DNA of 64,000 bases from Solicola gregarius (GCF_025790165.1 NZ_CP094970.1:3410001-3474000), one strand, 5' to 3'; counted from the stretch's first letter, positions 8,795-18,200 are shown. The notes: generated from the letters alone by a model not told the origin. Numbers and translations are program-made.

Positions 8795-9905
8795 CCTGAT
8801 GGCGGCGGCCGTCGCCGCGCTGGCCGATACCTGGGGACCCGTGCGTCTGCTGCCGGTCGCGGAGCTCGGCGGCAGCACCCGATCGGACGTGTGGCGGGTA
8901 CGCGTACGCGCCCAGCGTGCGTTGCCGAACGCGCCGCGCACGCTGGTGGTGAAGCGATACAACGGCGACAACCCGGCGCCATGGGCGCGGGAGGTGAGCG
9001 GTCTCGAGGCGGCCGACGATCCCGCGATCGCGCCCCGCATCCACGGCACGCTCTCCGACCCGAAGGTCGTGGTGCTCGAGGACCTCGGCAAGGCATCGAG
9101 CGTCGCCGACGCCTTGTCGGGCCGCAGCCCGAGCAACGCGGCGCGCGCGGTGTACGCGTGGACCGACACGATGGCGCGCCTGCACGTGCGTACCCGTGAT
9201 CGTGGGGCCGAGTTCGCCGAGCGACTCGGCAGCCGTGCGCCGCACGCCCCGGCGCACGCCGTACCCGCGATGCTCGACACCGCCGCCACGACGTTGGAGG
9301 GTCAGCTCGGCTCGCTCGGCCTGACTCCGCCATCGGGATCGCTCGACCTGCTGCGTGGCCTCGGAGAGACGCTCGGTACCAACGGTCGTGCGGCGTTGAG
9401 CCCGGCGGACGCGTGCCCAGACAACAACGTCCGTCGCCGCCACGGCCTCGCGCTGATCGACTTCGAGGCCTCGGAGTACCGCCACATCGCATGGGACATC
9501 GCCTACCTGCTGGTGCCGTGGCCGTCGTGCTGGAGCTCGTGGCGACTGCCGGATCGCGTCGCGACCGCGGCGTTCGAGCGCTATCGCCGGCACGTCTCGC
9601 GGGCGCTGCCGTACGTCGGCACCGACGAGTTCATGCACGACGTACGCCTCGCCGTGCTCGGCTGGACGATCGCGACGACGCCGTGGTTCCTGCCGCGCGC
9701 GCTGGCCGGTGGCACGCAGCTGTCGGTACGTCCGGCGCCGAGCCGGCGCGCGATGATCCTGCACCGGCTGTCGCTGTCGACGCGACTCGGCGGGCCCGGA
9801 CCGCTGATCAAGCTCGCGTACGTACTCGAGCAGGATCTTCGGCGGCGGTGGGGTGACGAGCCGCTCGCGCTCGCGCCGGCGTTCTGGGGACACGCCACGC
9901 GCTGA
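8781..9905 (+). CDS. aminoglycoside phosphotransferase-like kinase fold protein
   Basis: About 374 aa. The GTG at 8781 overlaps the PRPP synthetase stop; an ATG at 8799 is the alternative start. The APH-type kinase fold is seen in LVVKRYNG (ATP-contacting Lys), VVLEDLG, the catalytic-loop equivalent SPADACPDNNV and the Mg-binding segment LIDFEASEYRHIAWDIAYL. The usual His-Gly-Asp of the catalytic loop is replaced by Pro-Ala-Asp, as in some actinobacterial relatives, so the aspartate is kept. The substrate is unknown. Translational coupling to the PRPP synthetase hints at nucleotide or sugar-phosphate metabolism. Confidence 0.7.
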   Translation: MPATDLMAAAVAALADTWGPVRLLPVAELGGSTRSDVWRVRVRAQRALPNAPRTLVVKRYNGDNPAPWAREVSGLEAADDPAIAPRIHGTLSDPKVVVLEDLGKASSVADALSGRSPSNAARAVYAWTDTMARLHVRTRDRGAEFAERLGSRAPHAPAHAVPAMLDTAATTLEGQLGSLGLTPPSGSLDLLRGLGETLGTNGRAALSPADACPDNNVRRRHGLALIDFEASEYRHIAWDIAYLLVPWPSCWSSWRLPDRVATAAFERYRRHVSRALPYVGTDEFMHDVRLAVLGWTIATTPWFLPRALAGGTQLSVRPAPSRRAMILHRLSLSTRLGGPGPLIKLAYVLEQDLRRRWGDEPLALAPAFWGHATR

Positions 9906-9920
9906 CCGAACGCCGCCCCG

Positions 9921-9987
9921 CCCCGTGGGCATGACGTTTCAGCCCCATTCTTCGCGATTCCTGGGTCGAAACGTCATGCCCACGGGG
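9921..9987. repeat. intergenic palindrome, family B copy 2
   Basis: Perfect 20-bp inverted repeat: CCCCGTGGGCATGACGTTTC at 9921-9940 and its complement at 9968-9987. The 27-base centre begins AGCCCCATTCTTCGCGA. It shares stem ends (CCCCGTG, ACGTT) and centre with the copy at 2261-2329. It lies between the kinase-like gene and the phosphodiesterase gene. Confidence 0.8.
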
Positions 9988-10047
9988 GCTTTCCGCCCAG
10001 AGCGGAACCTCTTGTCGTACGCCCGTACGCGCCGCGACGATGTGTCG

Positions 10048-10800
10048 ATGAACGACACCGTCGCGGTCCTCTCGGACATCCATGGCGTGCTCCCCGTGCT
10101 CGACGCCGTACTCGCCGAGCCGGCCGTCGCCGCGGCCGGCCGGTTAGTCGTGACCGGCGACCACGCCGCCGGGCCCCAACCCGTCGAGGTGCTCGATCGG
10201 CTCGCCTCGCTCGGCGATCGGGTCACGCTCGTCCGCGGCAACGGCGACCGGGACCTCGTGACGTACGCCCGCGGTGGCGATGCCGGGATCAACGATCCGA
10301 TCGCACGGTGGGCGGCCGAGCAGCTGGAGCGGCGACACGTCGACCTGCTGGACGCGCTGCCCCATCCGGTCGTCCAGCACGTCGACGGTTTCGGCGAGGT
10401 GCTGTTCTGCCACGGCACGCCCCGTGACGACAACGAGGTGGTGCTCGTCGACACCCGCATGGCGCGCTGGGAGGAGGCGTTCGGCGACCTGCCCGCGGAC
10501 GTACGCACCGTCGTCTGCGGGCATACCCACATGCCGTTCGTCCGCCTGGTCGACCGCCGGATGGTCGTCAACCCGGGCAGCATCGGCATGCCGTACGGCA
10601 GCGTCGGCGGGCACTGGGCGTTGCTCGACCACGGCGCGGTCACCCTGCACCGCACGCCGATCGACGTCGACGCCGTGTGCGACCGGATCGTCGCAGAGTC
10701 AACCTATCCGGACCGACGCGCGTGGGTCGACGAGTACGTACGGGGCAGCAACAGCGACGCCGACGCCATCGCGGCATTCGGACCCCGCGACGGCCGCTAG
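10048..10800 (+). CDS. metallophosphoesterase (YfcE/calcineurin-like)
   Basis: 250 aa. The dimetal phosphoesterase motifs are all present: LSDIHG near the N-terminus, GDHAAG, RGNGD, FCHGTP and CGHTHMPF. The fold and length match the metallophos_2 (MJ0936/YfcE-like) group of phosphodiesterases or protein phosphatases. The frame is open upstream, but homology begins at MNDTVAVLSD; the ATG at 10048 is preferred. The substrate is unknown. It stands alone between two intergenic palindromes. Confidence 0.82.
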   Translation: MNDTVAVLSDIHGVLPVLDAVLAEPAVAAAGRLVVTGDHAAGPQPVEVLDRLASLGDRVTLVRGNGDRDLVTYARGGDAGINDPIARWAAEQLERRHVDLLDALPHPVVQHVDGFGEVLFCHGTPRDDNEVVLVDTRMARWEEAFGDLPADVRTVVCGHTHMPFVRLVDRRMVVNPGSIGMPYGSVGGHWALLDHGAVTLHRTPIDVDAVCDRIVAESTYPDRRAWVDEYVRGSNSDADAIAAFGPRDGR

Positions 10801-10821
10801 GGCGAGCCGTACGCCGGCGAT

Positions 10822-10910
10822 TTGCGATCGGGGACGCCCCGATCGCTTCCTAGTAGATCTGGGCGTCCCCGGTCTCATTCGGTTCGAGAGCTGGGCGTCC
10901 CCGATCGCAA
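10822..10910. repeat. intergenic inverted repeat with duplicated arm
   Basis: TTGCGATCGGGGACGCCC (10822-10839) is perfectly complementary to 10893-10910. A second copy of part of the right arm (CTGGGCGTCCCCGG) sits at about 10859-10872, so the left arm can pair with either. It is placed between the convergent ends of the phosphoesterase and SDR genes. It could act as a bidirectional terminator, though no T-run follows either stem. Confidence 0.65.
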
Positions 10911-10916
10911 CCCGCG

Positions 10917-11843
10917 TTAGCGATACCCCGCCACATTCGCGGGCCTGCCGGTGTCCTGCACCTCGACGACGTACGCCCAGGCGTTCGGTCGCGAGCCATC
11001 GACGTCGGTGAGGTCGTACGTACGCGCAAGCTCGCCGCTCGAAACACTGCGACCGGAGTACCGCGCCCGATCGGCGTCCGCCGCCAACGCGGCGACGCCG
11101 CGGGCCACGTACGTCGGTGACTCCGAGATCGCGAAGTGGGGCTCCTTCGCGACGGCGTCATGCCAGGTGTCGTCGGTGACCCCGTAGATCTGCAGCATCA
11201 TCTCCGAGCGCAGCCACCCGGGAGTGACCGCGACCGCGGTGCCCTCGTACGGCTTCAGCTCCTCGCTCTGCGCAAGGGTCAGGCGCTGCACGGCCGCCTT
11301 CACGAGGTCGTAGTACATACCGACGCCGTCGCGGTAGCGGGTGTTGTACTCGAACGTCCCATCGGTCATCTCGATGACGAGCCCACCCGGTCGTTCGATC
11401 ATCAGTCCGAGCGCATGATGGCTGGTGATCGCGTGCGTGTCGATTCCCATACGCAGCATCCGCAGCCCGCCGGACAGGTCGTGCTCCCAGACCTTCTTGC
11501 CGAACTGCGCATACCGGTCGCCGCCGAAGATGTCGTTGACGAGTACGTCGAGACGTCCGTGCTCGTCGCGGATGCGTTGTACGAGCGCCTCGACCTCGGT
11601 CGGCTCGAGGTGGTCGACGCGGAGCGCGACGCCGTCACCGCCGGCGGTAGCCATCCGCTCACCGGTCTCCTCGATCATCTCCGGCCGTTCGATCTCCGAC
11701 GGCCCGTCGACCCTGCTGCTGCGCCCCGTCGCATAGACGTACGCGCCTGCGCGTGCCAGCTCCACCGCGATCGCCCGTCCCGCGCCGCGAGTGGCGCCGG
11801 CAACCAGTGCGACCCGTCCGGACAATGGTCGTTCGTCGTTCAT
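10917..11843 (-). CDS. short-chain dehydrogenase/reductase
   Basis: 308 aa from the ATG at 11843, which has GGAAGGGAACGAG upstream. The Rossmann motif is VAGATRGAGRAIAVELARAG (close to TGxxxGxG), with an NAG-like LVNDIFGG and a catalytic-type YYDLVKAAV (Tyr-x-x-x-Lys). Binding of NAD(P) is expected; the substrate is unknown. It overlaps the upstream TetR gene by 4 bp (ATGA), so the regulator and enzyme form one operon. The enzyme is probably involved in the response to whatever ligand the TetR senses. Confidence 0.85.
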   Translation of the reverse strand: MNDERPLSGRVALVAGATRGAGRAIAVELARAGAYVYATGRSSRVDGPSEIERPEMIEETGERMATAGGDGVALRVDHLEPTEVEALVQRIRDEHGRLDVLVNDIFGGDRYAQFGKKVWEHDLSGGLRMLRMGIDTHAITSHHALGLMIERPGGLVIEMTDGTFEYNTRYRDGVGMYYDLVKAAVQRLTLAQSEELKPYEGTAVAVTPGWLRSEMMLQIYGVTDDTWHDAVAKEPHFAISESPTYVARGVAALAADADRARYSGRSVSSGELARTYDLTDVDGSRPNAWAYVVEVQDTGRPANVAGYR

Positions 11844-12460
11844 CTCGTTCCCTTCCCTTCGTTCGTTTCGGACGCGGCTGTCGTCCATCCGCTCAGCAAC
11901 GCGTCCAGGTCGTCCTCGAGGCGCGCGACCAGCGAGCCCTCCGGGTGCACCGACCAGCTCAGGCAGCCACCCTCCATCGCGGTGAAGACCAGCCGGGCGA
12001 GCTGTTCGGGCGGCGGGCAGCCGGCGAGCGCACCCGCCTCGATGGCGTCGGCCGCGTGAACGCTCAGATGCCTGCGCACGTGGCTCCACCCGACATCGAG
12101 CAGTGCGCGCTGCGCATCGTTCTGCAGGTCGACCGCAAGCGTGGCCAGCTGCATCGCTGCGGTGGCCGCGTGGTCGAGATCGGCGTAGCCGTGCAGCGCG
12201 ACCGCCCGGAACCGCTCGAGCGGTGTCGCGCGCCCCGCCGCGACCTCGGTGAGCTGCGCGTCCATCGACGAGACCCAACGTTGCGACAGTCGCAGGAACA
12301 GGGCCTCCTTCGACCCGAACCGCTTGATCAAGGTCGCCGCCGACACGCCCGCCTCGGCCGCGGCCTTCGCGAGCGTGAACGCGGCCGGACCCTGCGCCAG
12401 CAGGATGCGGTCGGCGGCAGCGAGCAGCTGCTCGTCGCCGGTCGCGATCGGTCGGGCCAT
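11840..12460 (-). CDS. TetR-family transcriptional regulator
   Basis: 206 aa from the ATG at 12460 ([20 protein letters not shown]). The N-terminal helix-turn-helix [20 protein letters not shown], followed by [11 protein letters not shown], is typical TetR. The C-terminal half should bind a small ligand. A 22-bp palindrome lies directly upstream, so autoregulation of the TetR-SDR operon is likely. The open frame extends to 12547, but that extension would run through the palindrome. Confidence 0.85.
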   Translation of the reverse strand: MARPIATGDEQLLAAADRILLAQGPAAFTLAKAAAEAGVSAATLIKRFGSKEALFLRLSQRWVSSMDAQLTEVAAGRATPLERFRAVALHGYADLDHAATAAMQLATLAVDLQNDAQRALLDVGWSHVRRHLSVHAADAIEAGALAGCPPPEQLARLVFTAMEGGCLSWSVHPEGSLVARLEDDLDALLSGWTTAASETNEGKGTR

Positions 12461-12464
12461 CCAG

Positions 12465-12486
12465 TTAGTAAACCATGATTTACTAA
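12465..12486. promoter_or_regulatory. TetR operator candidate
   Basis: TTAGTAAA-CCATGA-TTTACTAA: 8-bp perfect arms with a 6-bp spacer, starting 5 bp upstream of the TetR start codon and 90 bp before murI. Position, symmetry and AT-rich arms in a GC-rich genome are as expected for autoregulation by the adjacent TetR protein. Confidence 0.7.
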
Positions 12487-12575
12487 TGGTGCCAACCATC
12501 GGCGAGACCAGACTCACGTGTGTCCTGAGCCGCTTTGGGTTTCCCATTGTCCGCGGTGGTCCTTACTCTCATACG

Positions 12576-13382
12576 GTGGCTGACGCACCCATCGGCATCT
12601 TCGACTCCGGATTCGGCGGTCTCACCGTCGCCCGCGCGGTCCTGGACCAACTCCCGCACGAGCCGATCCTCTATCTCGGCGATACCGCGCGGCAGCCGTA
12701 CGGCACCAAGACCATCGGCGAGGTCCGCTCGTACGCGTTGGAATGCCTCGACCATCTCGTCGAGCAGGGCGTGAAGGCGCTCGTGATCGCCTGCAACTCG
12801 GCGAGCGCGGCGATGCTCCGCGACGCGAGGGAGCGGTACCCCGTACCCGTCGTCGAGGTGATCTTTCCTGCGACCCGACGGGCCGTCGCCGCGTCGCGCA
12901 ACGGGCGTATCGGCGTCATCTGCACCGCCGCGACCAAGTCCTCGATGGCGTACGAGGACGCGTTCGCCGCAGCGCCCCACGTCACGCTGATGACCCAGGC
13001 ATGCCCGCAGTTCGTGCCGTTCGTCGAGCAGGGCGTGACGAGCGGGCCCGACCTGACCGCCGCGGCACACACCTATCTCGACCCTCTGGTCGACGCGGGC
13101 GTCGACACGCTCGTGCTCGGCTGCACCCACTACCCGCTGCTCACCGGCGTGCTGTCGTACGTGCTCGGCGACGGCGTCACGCTGGTGTCGAGCGCGGAGG
13201 AGACGGCGAAGGACGTGTACGCACTGCTCGCGAGCCGCGGCCTCGAGCGCGACCCGGGGCTTCCCGGGCCGCGACACCATTTCCTGACCACGGGTGAGCC
13301 GGCCGAGTTCCGCGACGTCGGGCGTCGCTTCCTGGGCCCCGAGCTCGAGTCGGTCGACCAGTTCGCCTGGGCGGCGGTGTGA
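12576..13382 (+). CDS. murI: glutamate racemase
   Basis: 268 aa from the GTG at 12576; the start fits because [20 protein letters not shown] is the canonical N-terminus. The two catalytic cysteines are Cys73 in VIACNSAS and Cys183 in LGCTHYP. The enzyme converts L-glutamate to D-glutamate for peptidoglycan. The location between cysM and the MBL-rph-rdgB run is the usual actinobacterial arrangement, here interrupted by about 8 kb of other genes. The next gene starts 2 bp after the stop. Confidence 0.95.
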   Translation: MADAPIGIFDSGFGGLTVARAVLDQLPHEPILYLGDTARQPYGTKTIGEVRSYALECLDHLVEQGVKALVIACNSASAAMLRDARERYPVPVVEVIFPATRRAVAASRNGRIGVICTAATKSSMAYEDAFAAAPHVTLMTQACPQFVPFVEQGVTSGPDLTAAAHTYLDPLVDAGVDTLVLGCTHYPLLTGVLSYVLGDGVTLVSSAEETAKDVYALLASRGLERDPGLPGPRHHFLTTGEPAEFRDVGRRFLGPELESVDQFAWAAV

Positions 13383-13383
13383 C

Positions 13384-14151
13384 GTGGCGCTGACCCTGAC
13401 CATCGTCGGTTGTGCCGGCTCGTTCCCGAGCGCCGAGTCGCCGGCGAGCTGCTACCTGTTGCAGGCGCCGTACCAGGGGCGCACCTACTCGGTCGTGATG
13501 GACCTCGGCAACGGCGCACTCGGCCCGTTGCAGCGCTACGTCGATCCGCTCGCGGTCGACGCCGTCGTCCTGTCGCATCTGCATGCCGACCACTGCCTCG
13601 ACATGTGTGGCTACTACGTGATGCGCAAGTACCATCCCGACGGCGAGCTGCCCCGCATCCCGGTCTATGGGCCGAGCGGCACGGCCACGCACCTCGCCCG
13701 CGCGTACGACCTGCCGATGCCGGTGGGCATGACCGAGCAGTTCGCGTTCGCCGACTGGCATGCCGGCGGCGGGGTCGAGCTGGGCCCGTTCCGGATCACA
13801 CCGTCGCGCATGTCGCATCCCGTCGAGGCGTACGCCCTGCGGGTGGAGGCCGGTGGACGTGCGCTGGTGTACTCCGGCGACACAGGGCCGACCGACGCGC
13901 TCGTCGAGCTGGCCGACGGCGCCGACGCGTTGCTCTGCGAGGCGTCGTTCATCGAGTCCCGCGAGAACCCACCCGGCATCCACCTCACCGGCAAGGAGGC
14001 CGGTGAGCACGCTGCCCGGGCGAACGTCGGCCGGCTGCTCGTCACCCATATCCCGACCTGGACCGACCGCGAGACCGTCGCCGCCGAGGCGAAGCGCGCG
14101 TACGAGGGCCCGGTCGACCTGGTCGAGGCGGGCGACCGCTACACCATCTGA
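13384..14151 (+). CDS. MBL-fold metallohydrolase (RNase Z-like)
   Basis: 255 aa from the GTG at 13384, 2 bp after murI. The metallo-beta-lactamase signature [11 protein letters not shown] supplies the HxHxDH zinc ligands; later ligands are in [21 protein letters not shown] and VTHIPTW. It belongs to the cyclase/RNase Z-like branch that actinobacteria keep between murI and rph. The gene context with rph suggests RNA processing, but some homologues have been linked to cyclic-nucleotide hydrolysis; the substrate is unproven. Confidence 0.85.
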   Translation: MALTLTIVGCAGSFPSAESPASCYLLQAPYQGRTYSVVMDLGNGALGPLQRYVDPLAVDAVVLSHLHADHCLDMCGYYVMRKYHPDGELPRIPVYGPSGTATHLARAYDLPMPVGMTEQFAFADWHAGGGVELGPFRITPSRMSHPVEAYALRVEAGGRALVYSGDTGPTDALVELADGADALLCEASFIESRENPPGIHLTGKEAGEHAARANVGRLLVTHIPTWTDRETVAAEAKRAYEGPVDLVEAGDRYTI

Positions 14152-14254
14152 GCCGCCGCCGAGTCGCGGGAATGTCGCGCGGATCGGCGGGCGCGCCGGT
14201 TCGTGGTCCGGACACCGTCCAGGGCGCGGCGGGGTGGCCGATATGGTCGCCCGT

Positions 14255-14971
14255 ATGACTCGCCCAGACGGACGCCGACCCGACCAGCTCCGACCTGTCA
14301 CCATCACCCGCAACTGGCTCGACCACGCCGCCGGCTCGGTGCTCGTGGAGTTCGGCCGTACGCGCGTACTGTGCGCCGCGAGCGCATCGGTGGGCGTACC
14401 GCGGTGGCGCAAGGACAGCGGGCTCGGCTGGGTCACGGCGGAGTACGCGATGCTGCCGAGCTCGACCCACACCCGCTCCGACCGTGAGTCGGTCAAGGGC
14501 CGCATCGGCGGGCGTACGCACGAAATCTCGCGGTTGATCGGGCGCTCGTTGCGCGCGGCGATCGACTACAAGGCGCTGGGCGAGAACACCATCGTGCTCG
14601 ACTGCGACGTACTGCAGGCCGACGGCGGCACGCGTACGGCGGCCATCACCGGCGCGTACGTCGCGCTCGCCGATGCCGTTGCGCACCTGCGGGCGAAGGG
14701 CGTCCTGTCCGGTGAGCCGTTGCCGCGGTCGGTCGCGGCCGTTTCGGTGGGCATCGTCGACGGCGAACCCTGCCTCGATCTCCCGTACGAGGAGGACGTC
14801 CGTGCCGACACCGACATGAACGTCGTGATGACCGGCGACGGCGCGTTCGTCGAGATCCAGGGGACGGCCGAGGAGGCCCCGTTCGATCGGTCCGAGCTCG
14901 ACGCGCTGCTCTCCCTCGCAGAGAAGGGATGCGCCGACCTGACGGCGATCCAGCAGGAGTCCCTCGCGTGA
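14255..14971 (+). CDS. rph: ribonuclease PH
   Basis: 238 aa phosphorolytic 3'-5' exoribonuclease that trims tRNA 3' ends. The family sequence is evident from [20 protein letters not shown], through [11 protein letters not shown] and [17 protein letters not shown], to [15 protein letters not shown]. The chosen ATG at 14255 gives the standard N-terminus. The 3' end overlaps rdgB by 4 bp (GTGA). Confidence 0.95.
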   Translation: MTRPDGRRPDQLRPVTITRNWLDHAAGSVLVEFGRTRVLCAASASVGVPRWRKDSGLGWVTAEYAMLPSSTHTRSDRESVKGRIGGRTHEISRLIGRSLRAAIDYKALGENTIVLDCDVLQADGGTRTAAITGAYVALADAVAHLRAKGVLSGEPLPRSVAAVSVGIVDGEPCLDLPYEEDVRADTDMNVVMTGDGAFVEIQGTAEEAPFDRSELDALLSLAEKGCADLTAIQQESLA

Positions 14972-15591
14972 GCCACAAGGTCGTGCTCGCCAGCCACAAC
15001 CCCGGCAAGCTGGTCGAGCTGCGCCGGATCTTCGAGCCGCACGTACGCGGTGTCGTGGTGCTCGGGCTCGACGACGTCGGGGTGAGCGACGAGCCGGCCG
15101 AGACCGAGCCGACCTTCGAGGGCAATGCGCTGATCAAGGCCCGTGCCGCCCGCGATGCGACGCAGCTGCCCTCGCTCGCCGACGACTCAGGTATCTGTGT
15201 GGACGCGCTCAACGGCATGCCCGGCGTACTCTCCGCCCGCTGGTCTGGACCCGCGAAGGACAACGCGGCCAACAATGCCTTGCTGCTCGCGCAGCTGGAC
15301 GAGGTGCCCGACGAGCGGCGCGGCGCACAGTTCCGCTGTGTCGTCGCGCTGTGCCTGCCCGACGGCCGCGAGTTCGTCCAAGAGGGTGTGATGCCCGGGC
15401 GGGTGTTACGTACCGAGCAGGGGTCCGGCGGCTTCGGCTACGACCCGGTGTTCGCTGCCGACGGGTACGACCGTGACGGCGCGGGCAACGACGTTTCGAC
15501 CGCGGAGCTGACCTCGGCGGACAAGGACGCCATCAGCCACCGCGGCAAGGCCCTCCGGGCGATCGCGCCGGTGGTCGCCGAGCACCTCTGA
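14968..15591 (+). CDS. rdgB: XTP/dITP (non-canonical purine NTP) pyrophosphatase
   Basis: 207 aa Ham1/RdgB family housekeeping enzyme that removes dITP and XTP from the nucleotide pool. Motifs include [14 protein letters not shown] (SHNxxK), [24 protein letters not shown] and GFGYDPVF. The GTG start overlaps rph. The end is convergent with trmL, 10 bp away. Confidence 0.95.
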   Translation: MSHKVVLASHNPGKLVELRRIFEPHVRGVVVLGLDDVGVSDEPAETEPTFEGNALIKARAARDATQLPSLADDSGICVDALNGMPGVLSARWSGPAKDNAANNALLLAQLDEVPDERRGAQFRCVVALCLPDGREFVQEGVMPGRVLRTEQGSGGFGYDPVFAADGYDRDGAGNDVSTAELTSADKDAISHRGKALRAIAPVVAEHL

Positions 15592-15601
15592 CGCGGGACG
15601 G

Positions 15602-16063
15602 TCAGCGCGCCGCGAAGTCGTGCTGTCGCCACGCTTCGTAGACGGCGACCGCGGCAGCATTGGTGATGTTCATCGAGCGCCGACCCTCCAGCATCGGGAT
15701 GCGCACCTGGTCCGTCAGGTAGGAGCCCGCGAGCACGTCGGCGGGCAGGCCGGTCGGTTCGGGGCCGAACATCAGCACGTCTCCGCGCACGTACTCGACG
15801 TCGGCGTACGACCGGCTCGCTCCCGTCGTGAACGCGTACACGTGCGGCGCATCGAGCGTCGCGAGTGCGGTGCCGAGATCCGGATGCACCGTGACCGACG
15901 CGAGATCGTGGTAGTCGAGGCCGGCGCGGCGCAGCTTCGCCTCCGACATGTCGAAACCGAGCGGCTCGACGAGGTGCAGCTCGCAGCCGGTGCCCGCCGA
16001 GAGTCGGATCGCGTTGCCCGTGTTGCCGGGGATGCGCGGCTCGTAGAACAGGATTCGGAACAT
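15602..16063 (-). CDS. trmL: tRNA (cytidine/uridine-2'-O-)-methyltransferase TrmL
   Basis: 153 aa, the minimal SPOUT methyltransferase size. It starts MFRILFYEPRIPGNTGNAIR, with the substrate-side GNTGN motif, and has the knotted SAM site LMFGPEPTGLP and a final IPMLEGRRSMNITNAAAVAVYEA split across the C-terminus. TrmL methylates the ribose of position 34 in certain tRNA-Leu isoacceptors. It is a single gene facing rdgB. Confidence 0.93.
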   Translation of the reverse strand: MFRILFYEPRIPGNTGNAIRLSAGTGCELHLVEPLGFDMSEAKLRRAGLDYHDLASVTVHPDLGTALATLDAPHVYAFTTGASRSYADVEYVRGDVLMFGPEPTGLPADVLAGSYLTDQVRIPMLEGRRSMNITNAAAVAVYEAWRQHDFAAR

Positions 16064-16135
16064 GGCACGACAACGCTAGCCGATGGCGGCGTCGGTCGAT
16101 GGACGATGTCGGTGCAGGCGCGCACACTCGTACAC

Positions 16136-17008
16136 ATGGAGCCGCGGATGGAGTTCGCCGACGCGCCGGTCGAGGGCGCGCTGTGCGGCGTCATCGACTC
16201 GATGGTCGGTTACCGCATGTCCGGTCAGTCTCCGTCACTGCACCGTGGTGTGCCGTCGCCGTCGCTCACCTTCATCGTCAACCTCGACACCCCGATCGTC
16301 GCGGGTACGCACGCGGGGGCACATGACGACGGCACGGCGAAGCCGTACGACAACATCCTCGGTGGATTCCACCTGCACGCGGCGTACTTGTTCGAGCCCG
16401 ATCGGCAGGCCGGTGTCCAGCTGGCGATCAACCCGATGCACGCCCGCGAGATCCTCGGCGTACCCGCCGCCGAGCTCGATGACATCGCTAACGATGCGGC
16501 GTCCGTGCTCGGCGACGGCTTGCTCCGGCTACGCGAGCGGGTCGGCAACGAGCCCAGCTGGCCGGCACGGTTCGATGCGCTGCGTACGTATGTGCGCGAC
16601 CGAGCGAGCGCAGCGCCGTCGTTTGCCGCGCCGCGTACGGAGGTCGCGGCCGCGTGGCGCTGGATGATCGAGCGCCGTGGCCGCGGCCGGATGGACGACC
16701 TGTCCCGGTATGTGTACCTGAGCGGACGCCAGCTGACGAAGCTGTTCCACGCCGAGCTGGGCGTGACTCCCAAGGCCGTCAATCGGCTGATCCGCTTCCA
16801 CTACGCGCGCTACGCCATCCAGGAGCAGTCCGTTGCCGGGTGCCTGAGCCTCACCGACGTCGCGCACGTCACGGGCTACTACGACCACGCTCATCTGACA
16901 CGTGAGTTCCGGGCGTTCATGGGCTGCAGCCCGACCGACTGGCTCGCCGAGGAGTTCCAAAACATCCAAGCCGGAGGTCACCATCAGGCCGCAGACTTGG
17001 AGCCATGA
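16136..17008 (+). CDS. AraC-family transcriptional regulator
   Basis: About 290 aa. The C-terminal AraC DNA-binding domain has two HTH units: MDDLSRYVYLSGRQLTKLF and SLTDVAHVTGYYDHAHLTREFR, ending GCSPTDW. The N-terminal half (GYRMSGQSPSLHRGVPSPSL, then TFIVNLDTPI) resembles the DUF6597-type sensor of actinobacterial AraC proteins. It overlaps the following VOC gene by 4 bp (ATGA), so the regulator and the VOC protein are one unit. An in-frame ATG at 16106 is an alternative start. Confidence 0.85.
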   Translation: MEPRMEFADAPVEGALCGVIDSMVGYRMSGQSPSLHRGVPSPSLTFIVNLDTPIVAGTHAGAHDDGTAKPYDNILGGFHLHAAYLFEPDRQAGVQLAINPMHAREILGVPAAELDDIANDAASVLGDGLLRLRERVGNEPSWPARFDALRTYVRDRASAAPSFAAPRTEVAAAWRWMIERRGRGRMDDLSRYVYLSGRQLTKLFHAELGVTPKAVNRLIRFHYARYAIQEQSVAGCLSLTDVAHVTGYYDHAHLTREFRAFMGCSPTDWLAEEFQNIQAGGHHQAADLEP

Positions 17009-17409
17009 GCAACCAGACACCAGCACCGACAGTTTGGCCGGCGTTCCAGGCGCGCGATGCGCACGCGTTGATCGACTTCCTGGTCGACGTGGTCGGCTTC
17101 GAGAAGACCGCCGTGTATGAGGACGGCGACACCGTCGCGCACGCACAGCTCGACTGGCCCGAGGGCGGCGGCATCATGATGGGCTCGCACAAGCCCGGCG
17201 GCGAGTGGTCGCGTGAGCCCGGCACGTTCGGCGCGTACGTCGTGACCGACCGCGTCGACGAGCTCTATGAGCGGATCAAGGGTGCCGGAGCGACGATCAC
17301 CCGCGAGCTCGCCGACCAGGACTACGGCAATCGCGAGTTCTCGATCGCCGATCCCGAAGGCAACCTCTGGTCGTTCGGGCCGTACCGCGGCGAACCCCGC
17401 TCCCGCTGA
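17005..17409 (+). CDS. VOC (glyoxalase/bleomycin resistance) family protein
   Basis: 134 aa. It has the betaalphabetabetabeta repeats of the vicinal oxygen chelate fold: FQARDAHALIDFLVDVVGFE, GGIMMGSH, and the second half GAYVVTDRVDELYERIKGAGA with FSIADPEGNLWSFG. VOC proteins bind a metal or sequester a small molecule. The substrate is not evident. It is translationally coupled to the AraC gene. The stop codon lies inside the first unit of the repeat cluster that follows. Confidence 0.85.
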   Translation: MSNQTPAPTVWPAFQARDAHALIDFLVDVVGFEKTAVYEDGDTVAHAQLDWPEGGGIMMGSHKPGGEWSREPGTFGAYVVTDRVDELYERIKGAGATITRELADQDYGNREFSIADPEGNLWSFGPYRGEPRSR

Positions 17410-17519
17410 GGAGAGGATTCTGGCCCTGTGAGGAGAGGATTCTGGCCCTGTGAGGAGAGGATTCCGGCCGCGCAACACGGTCAGAATCCTCTCCTGACAG
17501 GGCCAGAACTCTCTCCTCA
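17407..17519. repeat. cluster of direct and inverted 22-bp repeats
   Basis: The unit TGAGGAGAGGATTCTGGCCCTG occurs at 17407-17428 and 17429-17450, with a partial third copy at 17451-17470. It is followed by inverted copies at about 17482-17495 (partial) and 17498-17519 (one mismatch). The block can form long alternative hairpins. It spans the VOC stop codon and the spacer before the DHFR-like gene. It could be a terminator or a protein-binding array; a plain terminator would not need three direct copies. Confidence 0.75.
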
Positions 17520-17606
17520 CCGTGGTGTCGATTTCGGGGTACGTCGTTCGTATAGGGGGTGACGGGCCGGCAACCGGCCGCGCTCACGACCCGGGAGGTA
17601 CCCCCG

Positions 17607-18200
17607 ATGGGCAAGATCATCGTGATCGAACACGTCACCCTGGACGGCGTCATGCAGGCGCCGGGCCGCTGTGACGAAGACACCAGCGGCGGCTTCGCGC
17701 ACGGCGGCTGGGGCGCCGCCGGCCAGGACCATGTCATGGCGGAGACGATGGCCGAGGGGATGGCGAATCCCGGCCCGCTCCTGCTCGGCCGTCGCACGTA
17801 CGAGGACTTCGCGGCGTACTGGCCGAAGCAGGACGACAACCCGTACACAGTGGTGCTGAACGAGACTCAGAAGTATGTCGTCTCGTCCACGCTGAGCGAC
17901 CCTCTGCCGTGGGCGAACTCGTCCGTGGTCGCTGGCGACGTCGGACACGAGGTTGCGCGGCTCAAGCGAGAGACGGACGCCGACATCGGCGTACTCGGCA
18001 GCGGCGCGCTCGTCGAGACGCTGGCCGTACATGATCTCGTCGACTCGTACGTGCTGCTGATCCACCCGATGGCACTCGGCAGCGGGCGCCGGCTGTTCGC
18101 AGACGGCTGCCCGCGACGCGAGTTCGGCCTGACGAGCTCGGTCACGACCACGACGGGCGTGATCATCGCGACGTACGATCGAGCGACGAACGGAGCGTGA
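17607..18200 (+). CDS. dihydrofolate reductase-fold (RibD C-terminal) protein
   Basis: 197 aa from the ATG at 17607, with GGGAGGTACCCCC upstream. MGKIIVIEHVTLDGVMQAPG, LLLGRRTYEDFAAYW, GVLGSGALVETL and DSYVLLIHPMALGSGRRLF are typical of the RibD C-terminal/DHFR-like reductases, which bind NADPH. The true substrate is unknown. It overlaps the YCII gene by 4 bp and heads a DHFR-YCII-ECF sigma run. The same three families occur together again at 32.8-35.1 kb. Confidence 0.85.
   Translation: MGKIIVIEHVTLDGVMQAPGRCDEDTSGGFAHGGWGAAGQDHVMAETMAEGMANPGPLLLGRRTYEDFAAYWPKQDDNPYTVVLNETQKYVVSSTLSDPLPWANSSVVAGDVGHEVARLKRETDADIGVLGSGALVETLAVHDLVDSYVLLIHPMALGSGRRLFADGCPRREFGLTSSVTTTTGVIIATYDRATNGA

Noticed and set aside
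10251-11011. Plus-strand frame overlapping the phosphoesterase gene as a nested gene
   Set aside because: It is Ser/Thr/Arg-rich out-of-frame translation of a gene with all metallophosphoesterase motifs.
17407-17519. CRISPR array
   Set aside because: Tandem 22-bp units lack spacers between them and some copies are inverted; no cas genes are present.
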